Position numbers and translations under genes: made by a program
Part shown: in pieces, positions 23,791 to 35,136 of the stretch
How the letters are laid out: each line of letters begins with the position of its first letter
How positions within the stretch are numbered: position 1 is the stretch's first letter
Source of the DNA: Notolepis coatsorum
Taxonomy: Eukaryota; Chordata; Actinopteri; Aulopiformes; Paralepididae
NCBI GenBank assembly: GCA_963971535.1
Contig: OZ020585.1
Span: forward strand, 155,731,083-155,795,082
DNA length: 64,000 nucleotides
Direction: 5' to 3'
The notes under the pieces: model-generated
What the model was told of the DNA's origin: nothing
Database searches by the model: none
Seen by the model: the letters and a program-made list of their open reading frames with translations, nothing else

Positions 23791-24699
23791 ATACATACGT
23801 TTACACTTCATTCTATACTCCTGCTTGTTTGTTTTCTAATCTGTTTATTACTTGTTTTTTATTATTATTTATTTTCAATTTATGTTCGAAATAAATAAAC
23901 GCATTCATTCAAGATATTGTGTGAGCAAAAGTATAGTTAATTTACTCCCTCGAGTCTGGCCCCGCGCGGATCTCGCAGCTGTGCCCGCACAGTGCAATAC
24001 TCCAATTCAGCCATTGGCAATTCAGCCATTGGGTGGGTGGCGCTGCTGAGCGGCCCTCACAGCGGGCCGTCAGCGCGCGGCCCTGAGAGCGCCGCTGGCT
24101 CTGCGGCTCTGCAGCTGTATGCTTCTCCGGGAGTGATAATCTCGTGCGCCATGTAAAAAGTTGCACGCCTGACATATCGGCATGTAACTCGAGAACCGAG
24201 GCACGGATTTCGACGATTCAGATGGCATTCGAACGGCAACGAATAGCGCTTTAATTCGGTTATATATACATATAATTATATGTTCTGCGAGAAATGCAGC
24301 CCCGAGCCTTCAGATGCTCGCAAAGGGCCGTGAAACTGAAACTGAAACTGAAAAACAATGAAACCCCGGACATTCCCATGAATTTATAAACCCCCCCCGG
24401 ACGCCCCGGACAGGGCGTGAAAAGAGGACATGTCCGGGCAAAAGAGGACGTTTGGTCACCCTAGCATATGTCAATGATTAGCAACAACACAGATGTTTAT
24501 GGATTTTTTGTTTTTTTGTAATATCAGATTGAAAAAAATACTCACTCTTACCATTAGGGGACTAAATTGTCCTCTTCAAAAACGCCATAAAAATATTATG
24601 TTGAAATAATTTACCACTTTTTCTTTCATGAAGCTTTTATTCAACTCCAGCCCTAATCATAACCACCACATATTCAATTAATTTTATAATTGTAACCCT

Positions 24700-25632
24700 T
24701 TAACTCATTGAGCGCCACACTGTTTTTCCATCTGTACTGCCTGGTGCCAGCGTTATTGAAAATGTTCACGATGTTTGCGGACCCATCGTATATTCTATAT
24801 TATAGCTATGGAGATAATAGGCTCATAGGCTCATTTGACAGGCACCATTTATAGTCCAACATTGACAAACCAGTTCATTTCTACATACTTTAGTTTGTGT
24901 GCTATTCCACGCTAAACATTGCCCCGTTCAAAATAATCCAGTCTCGTTTCTAGATAGTGAGATATGACGTGTTATATGCATATGCGCAAATCGTTCGGGT
25001 TGCTCGCCTGAAACCTATATTATTTCCAAATCATATACCATATATAGATGTTTCTTCACAAAATCATCAAGGGGGGGGGGGGGGGGGGGGGGGGGGGTCG
25101 TTTCACGAAGCTGCGATCGTTACCAAAAGCATGTTTTAGGTTCGGTAAAATACGACACTGTGATCAATACAAGAGCATGTTTTAGGTTCGGTAAAATATA
25201 CCTAAAATAGACCTTACCTTAGTCAGAAGGTACTCCAAAATGAATAGTCCATGTAGTTCCATCGCGATCGCAATTACTCGTGTGCATTGGGTCTGGCTAT
25301 AATACGGGAAACAATAGGTTTCAGACGAGCAAATCTCCGACAGATGGCTGTGTGCTGATTCACTTTGAGGGGGAAGGGATTCCTGCAGCCGGAGGTACCA
25401 GGCACTGAAAGACAACTTAGAGACCCAGTTCAAAAGGTAGGCAATACTGCCACCTGTCGGGATTCGATCGCCATTGCAATTATAACGTAGACAGCGGTGC
25501 CAGGGAGACACAGACAGGTCCGTGCGAGTGTTTAGAATGGGAAACTAATAAAAAAAAATGTAAACTAGTTTTTGGCGCTCACGGTTGGATATGAAACACG
25601 AGAATACTCGTTTTTGGTGCAGAAAGAGTTAA
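24700..25632. mobile_element. TTAA-flanked non-autonomous DNA transposon
   Basis: TTAA is followed by CTCATTGAGCGCCACACTGT at the left; at the right GTTTTTGGTGCAGAAAGAG is followed by TTAA (25629-25632). The empty version ACCCTTTAAATGCCAGTG exists at 22374-22391, proving insertion at TTAA. TTAA targets are used by piggyBac and Kolobok superfamilies; no transposase remains. It contains a G27 tract (25071-25097) and a repeated GCATGTTTTAGGTTCGGTAA (about 25129 and 25172). Confidence 0.75.
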
Positions 25633-25852
25633 ATGCCAGTGTGTAATGGAATCACAAATTATTGTAAAGAAAAACACACAAAAAGTGAAATATTTTCAAT
25701 ATATCAAATATAAAGTAGATTTTTCTGGGGGGGATTATTACAGGCTAGCATGTGTCAATGATAAGCAACAACACTGATTTTGATGGATGTTTTGTTTTTT
25801 GTAATGGTCCTGCCTCCACAAATCATATGCTGCTCCATTTGTGTGTGTGAGC

Positions 25853-25859
<7 letters not shown>

Positions 25860-25946
<87 letters not shown>
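25860..25946. repeat. (GA)n microsatellite
   Basis: Pure GA for about 87 bp. Confidence 0.95.
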
Positions 25947-25949
<3 letters not shown>

Positions 25950-26721
25950 TTCTCCAACTTGTGTGAGTTTAGACTGCGTTACCCTCTGTTGCAGTGATAT
26001 CCTGGTTGTTCCCCACCTAGGTTATCTAACTATCGCGCCTGGCCTGCTTCTGAGTTCAGTGGCCTGACTGCACAAAAAAAATTATAATAATAATTATCCT
26101 TTTTCCCCCCAATACATTCTGGAAATCATCTTGCGGCTGCTTGCCGTTTTTGTGGGAACCACTGCTCTAGGGGCCATGGATGTGCACAGCAAATTTCAAA
26201 AGATTTGAATGAAAGCTATTGGAGTCATCGCATTCACACTAAAACTCTGTGGCGGCGGTCGTGGGAAAATCCACAACATTCCAGACAACATTCCTGTCGT
26301 TCAGGGATATATATTGTAATCACATACTCAAGGACGCGTCAGACCCATGGAACGATATGCAAGCTAGCTCTCGTATTGTTCCATGGGTTTGGCGTGTCAG
26401 GATAGGATAGGCTATTGTGATATTGTGGTTTGGCACTAGTGTGAGCTGACCAGTGCCAATGTCATAACACAATACAGCAGTCTTGCTTACTGTAGTTGTG
26501 AAAAGGAATAGGTTTGGTAACTAAATTAAAACCATGACCATTATATGGTATTCCTTTGATTTTGTTTCTACATTGAAGCGTGTCACTCTTCAACATGTCA
26601 TTTAGTTCAACATGTGAAATTATATATGCACTCACTAAATAACTGCAAGAATGATAAGAAGAGACTTGTGCAGATCTTCATCTGAGGGCTTCATTCTCTA
26701 TGGGCCAGGGTTTTAACAGAC

Positions 26722-26930
26722 CTTTGCAGAAGAGTCCCAGCGAGATCGTAGGTGATGTTTTGTGGGAGAAAGTCCATCCAGTAATTTACACCGAGCTCAC
26801 TGGCAAATTTGTCCAGAAACAAGCCAACGTTTGCACTGGAAGTGGCCAGCCTGTGCCACTCAGAGAGAATCATGGGAAGGGTGATCTCATAGGTTGCTTG
26901 GCCCATGATGGTCTGGTTTAGTTCTTGGAC
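26722..26930 (-). CDS. ABCA-like gene, window exon 5 (209 bp, phase 0 to 2)
   Basis: The acceptor is TTGTGTTTCCTCAG before GTCCAAG, and the donor is CAAAG followed by GTCTGT (weak at +3/+4). The exon encodes [19 protein letters not shown] through [12 protein letters not shown], with NQT and NIT sequons. It splices in phase 2 to the exon at 21286, giving LLQR-VVLAMG. Confidence 0.78.
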
Positions 26931-27108
26931 CTGAGGAAACACAATAACAAGACAACATGGATTGAAAACATACTGCACAGTTGCATCTCTGTACAACAGT
27001 GCTGTATATACCGCATATTTACATTTATATTCTTATATGTACTGCATATGTATATATATATACAGTATATATACAGTATATATACAGTATATATATATAT
27101 ACAGTATA

Positions 27109-27114
27109 TATACA

Positions 27115-27198
<84 letters not shown>

Positions 27199-27208
27199 TA
27201 TATATACA

Positions 27209-27275
<67 letters not shown>
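27109..27275. repeat. (TA)n microsatellite with TACAGTATA interruptions
   Basis: Alternating TA broken by ACAGTATATACAG units. The Tyr/Ile open frames on both strands are artefacts. It lies in an intron upstream of exon 26722-26930 on the gene strand. Confidence 0.95.
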
Positions 27276-27280
<5 letters not shown>

Positions 27281-27618
27281 TTGTCGGAATATACCTGCAT
27301 ATAACCACTCTTATACACCTGCATATAAATCATAGCTCTGAATGATGGCATGTACAAATGCTGTATATATACCATATAGGGCTGTCAAAGTTAATGCTTT
27401 AATTTTGGAGATACATTTTTAGTTTTTTTAATCTAGATTCATCTATGGAGTGAACATTTTTCAACGTTCTGAACTTTCAGCAGTATCTTTGCTTGTTCTT
27501 TTTTTGCATTGACTCATGCACCTTTTTGAAAATCATCTGACATGAAGCTGGAACACATTTTTGTTGTTAATGATTTATATTACTGGTAGTTCATACAAGA
27601 CATTATCGTCCTCTAAGC

Positions 27619-29004
27619 CAGGGGTTCCCAACCTTTTTTCCCCCAGGGACCCCCAAACATCTCTGATGAAATTCCTGGACCCCCCTCCTAATAAAATACC
27701 ATAAAATACTTTTCTTTTGTCATTTTAATACTTTTTTTTGTCATTTTAATAACAAACTGCTTATACACAGGCATATGCATCATAATTAGACCCACTATGC
27801 TTCTTTGACTTGTGCCTTCAATCAACAAATCTCATCTTGCACCATATGTATTTCAAAATGTTGGCCAATATTCAAATCCTGTATTCATCCTCTCAAATCA
27901 GGCCCTAATGGTGAACGGTTTGCATTTATGTTGAATGAAGTAAGAATCCACTGCAGTAAAAATATCCTCACCCCAAGTGGTGGTAGTAAGGTTGACTGAC
28001 ATGAGAATGTCCTGCTTCAGATCCTCATTTTCGATATACTGCACATAAACGATGAGCACAGCCTCGTCTGCGACAGTTGTAGTTTCATCAAGTTGTATGG
28101 CAAATGGACCCTTTCTAAGCTTTTCTGACAGCTGCTGCTCGCAATCACTTGACATCTTATCAATTCGGTCTTTCACTACATTGTTCGAGAGTGGTACTGA
28201 TTTTAGTTTATCCGCCGCCTGTGGGCCGCACAGTTTCTAAACCATTTTGATGCAGGCTGGTTTGATGAGCTGCTCGCCAATATTGTGCGGTTTCTTTGCT
28301 TTTGCAATTAAAAGCGAACTCAAAGGAGGCTTCGGTAGCCTTCTGTAAATCACTGCCACCCCTGCACGCTACTCTAACATCAACAGGCTTGTTTGCCTTG
28401 AGAGACTGTTCTTTCCTCCGAAAAAAGTCCGGATCCTTCCCAACGGTTTTTGGGTGCTTAGACGCCTGATGTCTCTTCAGCTTGCTGGGCTTCAGGCTCG
28501 AGTTTGCCAACTTTTCTCCACAAATCACACATTCAGGTCGTTTGTCTGGTCCCTCAGTGAAGCCCATGGTGATGTCATTTTCGCGATTGCTGTAGGTCCT
28601 AACTATTTTTGCAGATGAGCTGCCGTCATCTCCTTTTCGTTTGTCACACATTTTCGCCTCTGGCGGCTGACTGCAGACGAGCCGAGAAAGTTAACTAGCG
28701 TGCTAGGCTAGCTACGGAAAGTGATACAGTCAACTGATTCGCGTTTTAGCGGCTACCCGGTAGCCTACTGTTAACGTTCAAAAATCATGTCTAGATGTTT
28801 ATTTATTTATCTTTATTTTTTATTGTAGTGGAGAGACTATTCATACTTCTGATGATAAAAATATGCTAATTAAATATTAAAATAATTAAAAATTATAAAA
28901 AATAAATAAAAAAAAAGACCTCAAATCATCTGTGGTCTGGCGGACCCCCTGCGCCCCCTGGCGGACCCCCAGGGGGTCCGCGGACCCCAGGTTGGGAATC
29001 ACTG
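27619..29004 (-). mobile_element. Internally deleted hAT (Charlie/ZBED5-like) with 8-bp TSD
   Basis: The ends are CAGGGGTTCCCAACCTTTTT and AGGTTGGGAATCACTG, with perfect TSDs CTCTAAGC (27611-27618 and 29005-29012). Transposase remnants lie on the minus strand (see 27898-28651). The element is 1,386 bp; a full hAT transposase needs about 1.8 kb of coding alone, so most of the catalytic domain and the C-terminal dimerisation domain are gone. Confidence 0.88.
27898..28651 (-). pseudogene. hAT transposase remnant with BED zinc finger
   Basis: The first part (28651-28208) has a BED-type finger: ECVICGEKLANSSLKPSKLK then RHQASKHP (C..C...H....H). A frame change follows near 28200. The second part (28176-27898) continues EKLRKGPFAIQLDETTTVAD and VLIVYVQYIENEDLKQDIL, the start of the RNase H-like catalytic core with its first Asp (QLDE). 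The rest of the core is deleted. The pattern resembles ZBED5/SCAND3-type Charlie transposases. Confidence 0.75.
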
Positions 29005-29349
29005 CTCTAAGCCAATCTGCACTTTAACATATGCCTGGGTTGTTTTTATTTCTGTTAGCGGATTTCTGTTCTGATATTAGAAAGAGGTCTAGCTGAGTCA
29101 ATGTTGATGGTTTTGTTGAACATTTGTATTTCACAGGAGAGAAACTGTATTCAAAGAAAACTATTAAAATAGTCTTTGAATCTAAATATACTTTCTTTGT
29201 GTTGATTTTACATTAATTCCATGATTTTACTCAAATATCTGTTACAAGCTTCTGTCTTAAATAGAATTTATCTAGATTAATCTAGATTAATTACAGAAAA
29301 TTGTGTGATTAATTAGTAAAAAAAAATTAATCTATTGACAGCACTAATA

Positions 29350-29682
29350 TATATATATATATTATATATATATAAAATCACCGCATATCTATCCACACCT
29401 GTCTGTACCTTTTACATATTGGTAGATACTATATCTATGTCTGTACATATCCTACTCTTACTAGTTACACTGCTGGCCAGTATGACTACTACCATACTGT
29501 CTTTACACCTGCATCACTGTACATATTATACTACAAATCTGTACACTACACTCAGTAGTACTAATTTGTATATTTTGTACCCAGTTTAATCACCTGTACA
29601 TTGTATTGCTGTTGCACTTTACTGCTACATTTGCACTCTGGTTGGATAGCAAACATATTTTCGCTACTTCCTGCCGGGCAGC
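29350..29682 (+). repeat. Dispersed repeat W, second copy
   Basis: It shares TATCTATCCACACCTGTCTG and CTACTCTTACTAGTTACACT with 10660-10770, then runs into a CTCTGGTTGGATAGCAAACA 3' end. Confidence 0.6.
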
Positions 29683-30010
29683 AGTGGGGGGAAAGGTTAG
29701 AGAAGTGGGCTTGTGACTGGAAGGTCATTGGTTCGAATCCCTGGTCATGCAGGGAACTCTGTGAGGGAGAAGTGAATGAATAATGCTAAACAGCTACCGC
29801 TCAAGGGGTGAGAGGGTGCATGACGCTGAGTCTAAGGATCATAAACTATGCTTACTCTTCAATGACCTTCACACAGGTCTCGCACTGTATGCCAAGAAGG
29901 AAATTAAAGAGGGTGTGGAGTGATGTGGGAACAAAAGCACTCACTCATTCACACTGTGGATACTCCTGCCAAACAAGCACAACTACTAAACATTCTGAAG
30001 ACATAATTTG
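29683..30010 (+). mobile_element. tRNA-derived SINE-like sequence
   Basis: It has GTCATTGGTTCGAATCCCTG with an intact B box (GGTTCGAATCC) and an upstream CAGCAGTGGGG. The 3' boundary is uncertain. Confidence 0.5.
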
Positions 30011-30637
30011 CCAGTAGTAATACATTTATGGAATCTAGGCCAGATGTTATTGCCAGATATAATTACTCATCTATTATATAACCTAGGAAGTGTCAACAAT
30101 CCTGTAGGTCTACAGTATAGACCACTGCACTTCCGCGTTGCGCAGATTGATAAACCTAGATCCCTGGACAATCCAGGGCCCCGTTCCCCGTACCTGGATA
30201 ACTGAGTTAGCCGGATAACTTTCGGTTAAGTCTGACTTAAGCCGGACTTTCCGGTTCCCCGTACCTGGATTGTCCAAATCACCATGACAACAGATCCAAA
30301 AGTTTGAGCCTGGTCGAAAGCAGAGTTCAAGTTCAAGTTAGCCGGAGAACCATCGCCACGCCCCCGCAAAGAAATGACAGCGCGTTTCCTGAAATTATTC
30401 CCACAGTCTAGGATCTGCTTTATACCATTCTGAATTACGTTTTTGTGCTCCATTCTTCCAGAGGGGGCTTTTGAAATGTAAAATAGACCCAAAATGCTGA
30501 TACTAAATTCACTTTGTCCTAAATAATGCACGTTATATACCGTGGCGCTCGCTCGGTGCAACAACAACAAAATAAAGAATATTCTAAACACGGGTCTCTC
30601 GTTCATTAATGTATAAACAATGAATTTATCCCATCTG

Positions 30638-30710
30638 GCACAGTGGCCCAGCGGTAGTGCTCAATCCTGGCAACCCGGCGACCGGTGTTCGAAACCCTGT
30701 GTTTCCAATA
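30638..30710 (+). other. tRNA-like segment with A and B boxes (not a functional tRNA)
   Basis: TGGCCCAGCGG matches an A box and GTGTTCGAAACC a B box, with tRNA-like spacing. The outer stem pairs weakly (GCACAG with CTGTGT). The anticodon arm does not fold, so this is tRNA-derived, not a gene. Confidence 0.4.
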
Positions 30711-30861
30711 TAATTTTTTGGAATATAATATTAATGATTATACGCAAAGGTAGCCTAGTTTCAAGTTAAAATATTATGAATCTACATGCATTGAGGATGT
30801 CATTCTTTATATAGCTCTCAACGTGCACCAAATTGAATTATTCCTATATTGCAAAAAGAAG

Positions 30862-30940
30862 GAAAAGACTAGGGTTTCGAACCCCGGTCGTCTGCGTGAA
30901 AGTCAAAAGAAGAACCCGTTACACCACAGTGGAGATAAGT
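30862..30940 (-). other. tRNA-Glu-like segment, inverted relative to the previous one
   Basis: On the minus strand TGGTGTAACGG (A box), CTTTCAC (an anticodon loop as in Glu-UUC) and GGGGTTCGAAACCC (B box with part of its stem) appear in order. The acceptor stem is poor, so it is probably a pseudogene or SINE head. Confidence 0.4.
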
Positions 30941-31804
30941 AAAAGATCGACCACACATCAATCAATGGGTAAGAGAGCCGTATCGTAATTCTGTATAACA
31001 GTTTAACTAATTATTTTCGCTAGCAAGATCTCATTTGATTATTCAATCCAGCAGGCAAGTTTAAAGAAATATAATCTGATTGATTGAGGTAATGAGGGAC
31101 TTAAAATTAGCCTATAGATAACGCATTTAACTTGTCGGCGAGGCGATTGAGCCGTACTGCAATATGTTAATAAAGTTTTAAATCAATTAATCAATCAATG
31201 CCGCTAGAGAATCAGGATCTCTGCTATCGATACGTGCTGGCTTTTCAACTGGAGCGGCCGCGCGCACTTATCCTGGGTCTCAAGTCTGGCTTGAGTTAAC
31301 GAGACTGAATCCACCTTCGAGGAACAGGAAAATCCCGGCTTCAAACATCGGGTTAACTGAATCTGGATAATGACATCTTGATCGACTTAGTTGAACCAGG
31401 TACGAGGAACAGGGCCCAGAGAGACTCCGTGGGCAATCTGCGTATGCGGAGTTCGGGAGTAGGTGCGGGAAAGACTTGGGATTGGTCTCTCCGTGTTCAG
31501 GAGACTCAGGTGTATAAAAGTATATTGGATCTTATGTCTCCAGCACCCCAACAGCTGTAGCTACAACCACTTAATGTCAAGGCTCTCATCCATATTCATT
31601 CATTTTCTCCCCCCCTCTCTCTCTTCCATGATTTCAGAATACCGGAAGTGTTGCGGTGGTCTATACTATACTGTACACTATTTATCTTGTGTGTGAAGTT
31701 CCAGTCATGCCCAGAAAGCTAGTAACGTATTGGGTTATATGCATGAACTAAACACATTTTAACCAACTAAAATCACCACTACTAAACCACATTATCCATG
31801 AGGC

Positions 31805-31995
31805 ATTTACATTTACATTTACATTTAGTCATTTAGCTGACGCTTTTATCCAAAGCGACTTACAAGTTCTGTGCGACAAGACAGCAAGAAGGGTATAACT
31901 CTATCAGGCAGGAACGCTGATCTGGAATCAACATTACCTTCTAAGTTGCTATGAATGAACCAGGACTTTGGTAAGATCGTGAACAATATGACTCC
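31805..31995. repeat. Common fish repeat (TTTACATTTAGTCATTTAGC)
   Basis: Repeated ACATTT hexamers lead into AGTCATTTAGCTGACGCTTT and AAAGCGACTTACAAG. I recognise this as a dispersed repeat widespread in teleosts. Confidence 0.65.
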
Positions 31996-32176
31996 ATTGC
32001 TGCTTTGACCTCAGAACTTCCTTTTTTCCCCCTTTACTTAAATTGAAAGTATTAAATTAAATGTAATGACTTAAATTCAAAGTTCCTTATACTGAGTGTC
32101 TTTCATTATCCCAGGTACCCTGAGCACCTGTTTGTTTTAAATGCATACCTATCCTTTCCTCAATTCCTGAGAAGTT

Positions 32177-32177
<1 letters not shown>

Positions 32178-32240
<63 letters not shown>
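32178..32240. repeat. (TA)n microsatellite
   Basis: About 63 bp of alternating TA. Confidence 0.95.
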
Positions 32241-32243
<3 letters not shown>

Positions 32244-32489
32244 ATATATAAAGAAACATATATACTCTACTATTATATACAACATATATCAAAGGCATAC
32301 AGCACAGTAAAAGTACATATCGAGATATCCTACTGGCTCCCCTGAGAATGTAAAGGCCATTTCCTCTAAGGCTGTCCCGAATGAGTAATTTATATATATA
32401 ATGACTATTATAAATATAGTATAAATAGAAAATCATAAGCACATCTCTGGCATCACAATACTATTCATAAATATATTATGAATATAAAT

Positions 32490-32905
32490 AAAACAGGAGG
32501 GAAGACTGTCAAGTTTTAAACTGGGATACCAAACAGAGAAGGTAAAGACGACTTTGAACTGTTGAACAGTAATCCAGAACTATTTTATTGCACTGTAAAA
32601 TATATATATTTTTTTATATTCTATTCTACAATTGTATTGCACTGCACTATTGCACTATTTTACTCTGTCTATTTTATCTTACTCTTTTTATTATTGTCTA
32701 TTTAAAACTGAATCAAACCATAAACAAGGTGGCCTGTTGGGATGTTAGATCATAATGTAAAAAACTGTGATTTTATATGTCTGCACTTTATGTGCTCATT
32801 TTACGCCTGTCTTTTTTCTGTTGTGACGCACTTTGAGCTGCAGTTTCTGTATGAAAGGTGCTATACAAATCAAGTTTATTATTATTATTATTATTATTAT
32901 AAATA
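32490..32905 (+). mobile_element. L2-like LINE 3' untranslated fragment
   Basis: GACTGTCAAGTTTTAAACTG through TTTGAGCTGCAGTTTCTGTA and AGGTGCTATACAAATCAAGT to (ATT)n. The same sequence occurs in reverse at 56386-56700, attached there to L2-like coding sequence. Confidence 0.75.
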
Positions 32906-33132
32906 TACTTATATATAAATATACTTATAAGATATAAGCACAAGATTTAAAGAGGTAGTTCCATATGACTGCATAACATTTTACAGCTTTGTCAATTAAG
33001 GTGGCTATCTGTTCATGCAACACGATTTTATCATTATTAACATTAGTCACTATTCGCACTAGTCGATGAATGAATTAGTCAATGATCCCTATCCACAAGG
33101 ACATTCTTAGTAATATAACTACTGATGTTTAC

Positions 33133-33279
33133 CTTCTCAATCAATGGCATCCAGTCCATCAGCAGGGCTTGCTCCAGGCTGGAGCTGTTTTGGCAGATCA
33201 TGGCCCTCCACAGTCTGGGGAGCCATTCAAAGGACCCCAGGAGACGCTCACACGTTAGCGGGCCCGTTGGCCTCGTAAC
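33133..33279 (-). CDS. ABCA-like gene, window exon 4 (147 bp, phase 0 to 0)
   Basis: The acceptor is ATTTTCCTAG before GTTACG, and the donor is GAGAAG followed by GTAAAC. It has 49 whole codons: VTRPTGPLTCERLLGSFEWL through MDWMPLIEK, with two cysteines and an NSS sequon. It is too short to appear as a long open frame, and was found from its splice sites and phase. Confidence 0.75.
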
Positions 33280-33474
33280 CTAGGAAAATGGAGAGTACAG
33301 AATGTCATTGGTTGGATTTAGATTAGTTTGATCGTTTAGATTATCGGTAGATGTGTTGTTGTTTTTTATGCTTAAAAAGTAATTAGTCATTTAAAAAATA
33401 ATAAACACATGTCGACTACTGCAAGAGCATCCTTTATGGCTCACCAAACAACATGATATGATATGATATCACAT

Positions 33475-33787
33475 AACATCCTCAATAAACTCCAATACAT
33501 CTAAAACTCTGCCGCCCGCATGCCATTGCTCACCTCCACCCGCCACTCTGACCACATCACCCCTGTCCTCCACAACCTTCACTGGCTCCCACTCTGACCA
33601 CATCACCCCTGTCCTCCACAACCTTCACTGGCTACCACTCTGACCACATCAACCCTGTCCTCCACAACCTTCACTGGCTCCCACTCTGACCACATCACCC
33701 CTGTCCTCCACAACCTTCACTGGCTCCCACTCTGACCACATCACCCCTGTCCTCCACAACCTTCACTCTGACCACATCACCCCTGTC
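33475..33787 (+). repeat. Minisatellite derived from L2-like LINE coding sequence
   Basis: The 5' part reads NSAARMPLLTSTRHSDHITP and VLHNLHWLP, a typical L2-clade reverse transcriptase C-terminal motif. TCTGACCACATCACCCCTGT and CCTCCACAACCTTCACTGGC then repeat in 46-bp and 36-bp variants. The array continues after the hAT copies at 36621-36686 and 48093-48250. Confidence 0.75.
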
Positions 33788-34104
33788 GTCCACAACAGTG
33801 GCGTCGTTAGCCCTGGGCTTCCGGGGCTTTAGCCCCGGATGTTTTTCTCCTAGCTTTTGTTTACATTTTTATTTTTATTTTTTTATGGCAGCATCCCCAT
33901 TGTCTGTGCTGAATGTTTGTTAGTGTTTGGTATTTTTCTTTGGTTTTTAGTACTTTTAAACATCGATTTTTAGCAAGTAGTAGTTTGCATTTGATCCTAT
34001 ATAATTTTTTCATTCACCGATTTGTGGACTTTTTTTTTTAGTGTCTTGAAAGGCGCATTATAAATCAAATGCATTATTATTATTATTATTATTATTATTA
34101 TCAT

Positions 34105-34629
34105 CCAGGAGGGAAAATACACTTTGGATAGTAGGGAATGCATCTCTGCCTGTCCTGGCCAGGAAACACTTTGCAACTGTGATCTCCTCTGGCAGTAGTT
34201 GGATATTGTAATGTGTGGCGAGGGGTTGCAGCAATTCCACTGAGAGAAACTGGTCTGAGGCTGGATAACATGCCTGTATGCCTCTCATACGTTGTTCTCC
34301 AACTCATGAGAACCTGCTCTCAAGCTCTTGCAGCATTCTGTCGAGGACTGGATAGAATAGTCTCTGTCTCAGCTGATCTCCATGAGGTCTGAGCTTGTGC
34401 CACAAGATGACTCAACTACATACTCGTCCATCCTTTTCTGCTTCCTCCTTTGGCTGGTAGTATGTTCCTCAATCCCAAGGCCATTACATATGGCCTTTGT
34501 CCTGTCATACATGTCCACTGCCATCTCTGAGTTGTGATAACCTTTGAGTGTGTCCTGCACTGTGCTTTTAAATAGTACAGATAAGATGTGCACTTTAACG
34601 CAGCAGCACCTGGAGCCATCCATACCCAT
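34105..34629 (-). pseudogene. hAT transposase C-terminal remnant (zinc finger MYM-type 1-like), copy 1
   Basis: MDGSRCC...SVQDTLKGYHNSEMAVDMYD, then after a frame break RGIQACYPASDQFLSVELLQ, PLATHYNIQLLPEEITVAKC and FLARTGRDAFPTIQSVFSLL. This matches the middle and C-terminal region of hAT transposases related to ZMYM1-like proteins. It is broken by a frameshift near 34300-34370 and by an L2-like tail (poly-Asn-coding AAT run) at its C-terminal end. Confidence 0.65.
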
Positions 34630-35136
34630 GTCCAGTGTCCACTGACAAAGACATGCTCATGATACTGTGATAAACTATAATAAGCTTTAATCGAACCCTA
34701 TTTCCTCGGATAGTCCGGTTGGTTTGGGGTGGTGTGAAAGCTCATTCACTCTTGCAAGTGAACCCTGCTGCGGTTCATTTGAGATGTGAATGCAAAGCGG
34801 ACCAAAGGCAGGAAAAGACCCCAAAATCTAATCTAAGAATACTGAAACATTATGTATATAATTTTTTCGATTGCTTAAGCACGATTTTGAAAATAGGGCC
34901 CGGTGTTTCAAAACACTACACACAATTAGTACAACCACACACACAATTATCAGAACACCTCCGATCCTTTGCTAAATTAAACACAAACTATACACTAATT
35001 TATAAAAAACTACATTTTGTTACCATATGAAACACACGTTTCATATGACTTAATTCTGTTTGAACCAGTTACACACTGCTGTGCTTAACCTAAAACACAT
35101 TTAGCAATTCTACTTCTCAGTGATTAGAGTACTGTA

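Larger units (their letters stand above)
22443..24464. mobile_element. Nested hAT element (TAGGGTGACCA ends), 8-bp TSD
   Basis: TAGGGTGACCATATTTTGAT at the left is matched by GACGTTTGGTCACCCTA at the right. The TSD is GCATATGT (22435-22442 and 24465-24472). The interior holds a family Y LINE fragment and tandem copies, with no transposase. A paralogous site without this insert lies at about 25745 (GCTAGCATGTGTCAATGATA). Confidence 0.85.
22097..26164. mobile_element. Composite hAT element with 8-bp TSD, heavily nested
   Basis: The ends are CAGAGGTTCCCAACGTTTTC and GTTTTTGTGGGAACCACTG, with perfect 8-bp TSDs CTCTAGGG (22089-22096 and 26165-26172). No transposase of its own is recognisable. The 4.07-kb length comes from a local duplication and insertions: hAT 22443-24464, TTAA element 24700-25632, and microsatellites. 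Confidence 0.8.
27377..29346. mobile_element. TAGGGCTGTCAA-type TIR element, split by a hAT
   Basis: TAGGGCTGTCAAAGTTAATG at the left is mirrored by ATTAATCTATTGACAGCACTA at the right. The interior is interrupted by the hAT at 27619-29004. No transposase of its own; the TSD is obscured by the TA-rich flanks. Confidence 0.65.
30176..31417. mobile_element. TIR element with GGGCCC ends (Harbinger-like by inference)
   Basis: GGGCCCCGTTCCCCGTACCTGG at the left corresponds to the reverse complement of CCAGGTACGAGGAACAGGGCCC at the right. The left arm motif GTTCCCCGTACCTGGAT is present twice (30182 and 30255). The flanking bases do not show a convincing TSD. The interior carries two tRNA-like segments and a LINE tail, with no transposase. 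Confidence 0.6.

Noticed and set aside
26925-27375. Tyr/Ile-rich frames on both strands
   Set aside because: They come from a (TA)n microsatellite.
30638-30940. Two functional tRNA genes
   Set aside because: A and B boxes are present but anticodon and acceptor stems do not fold convincingly, so they are kept only as tRNA-like sequences.
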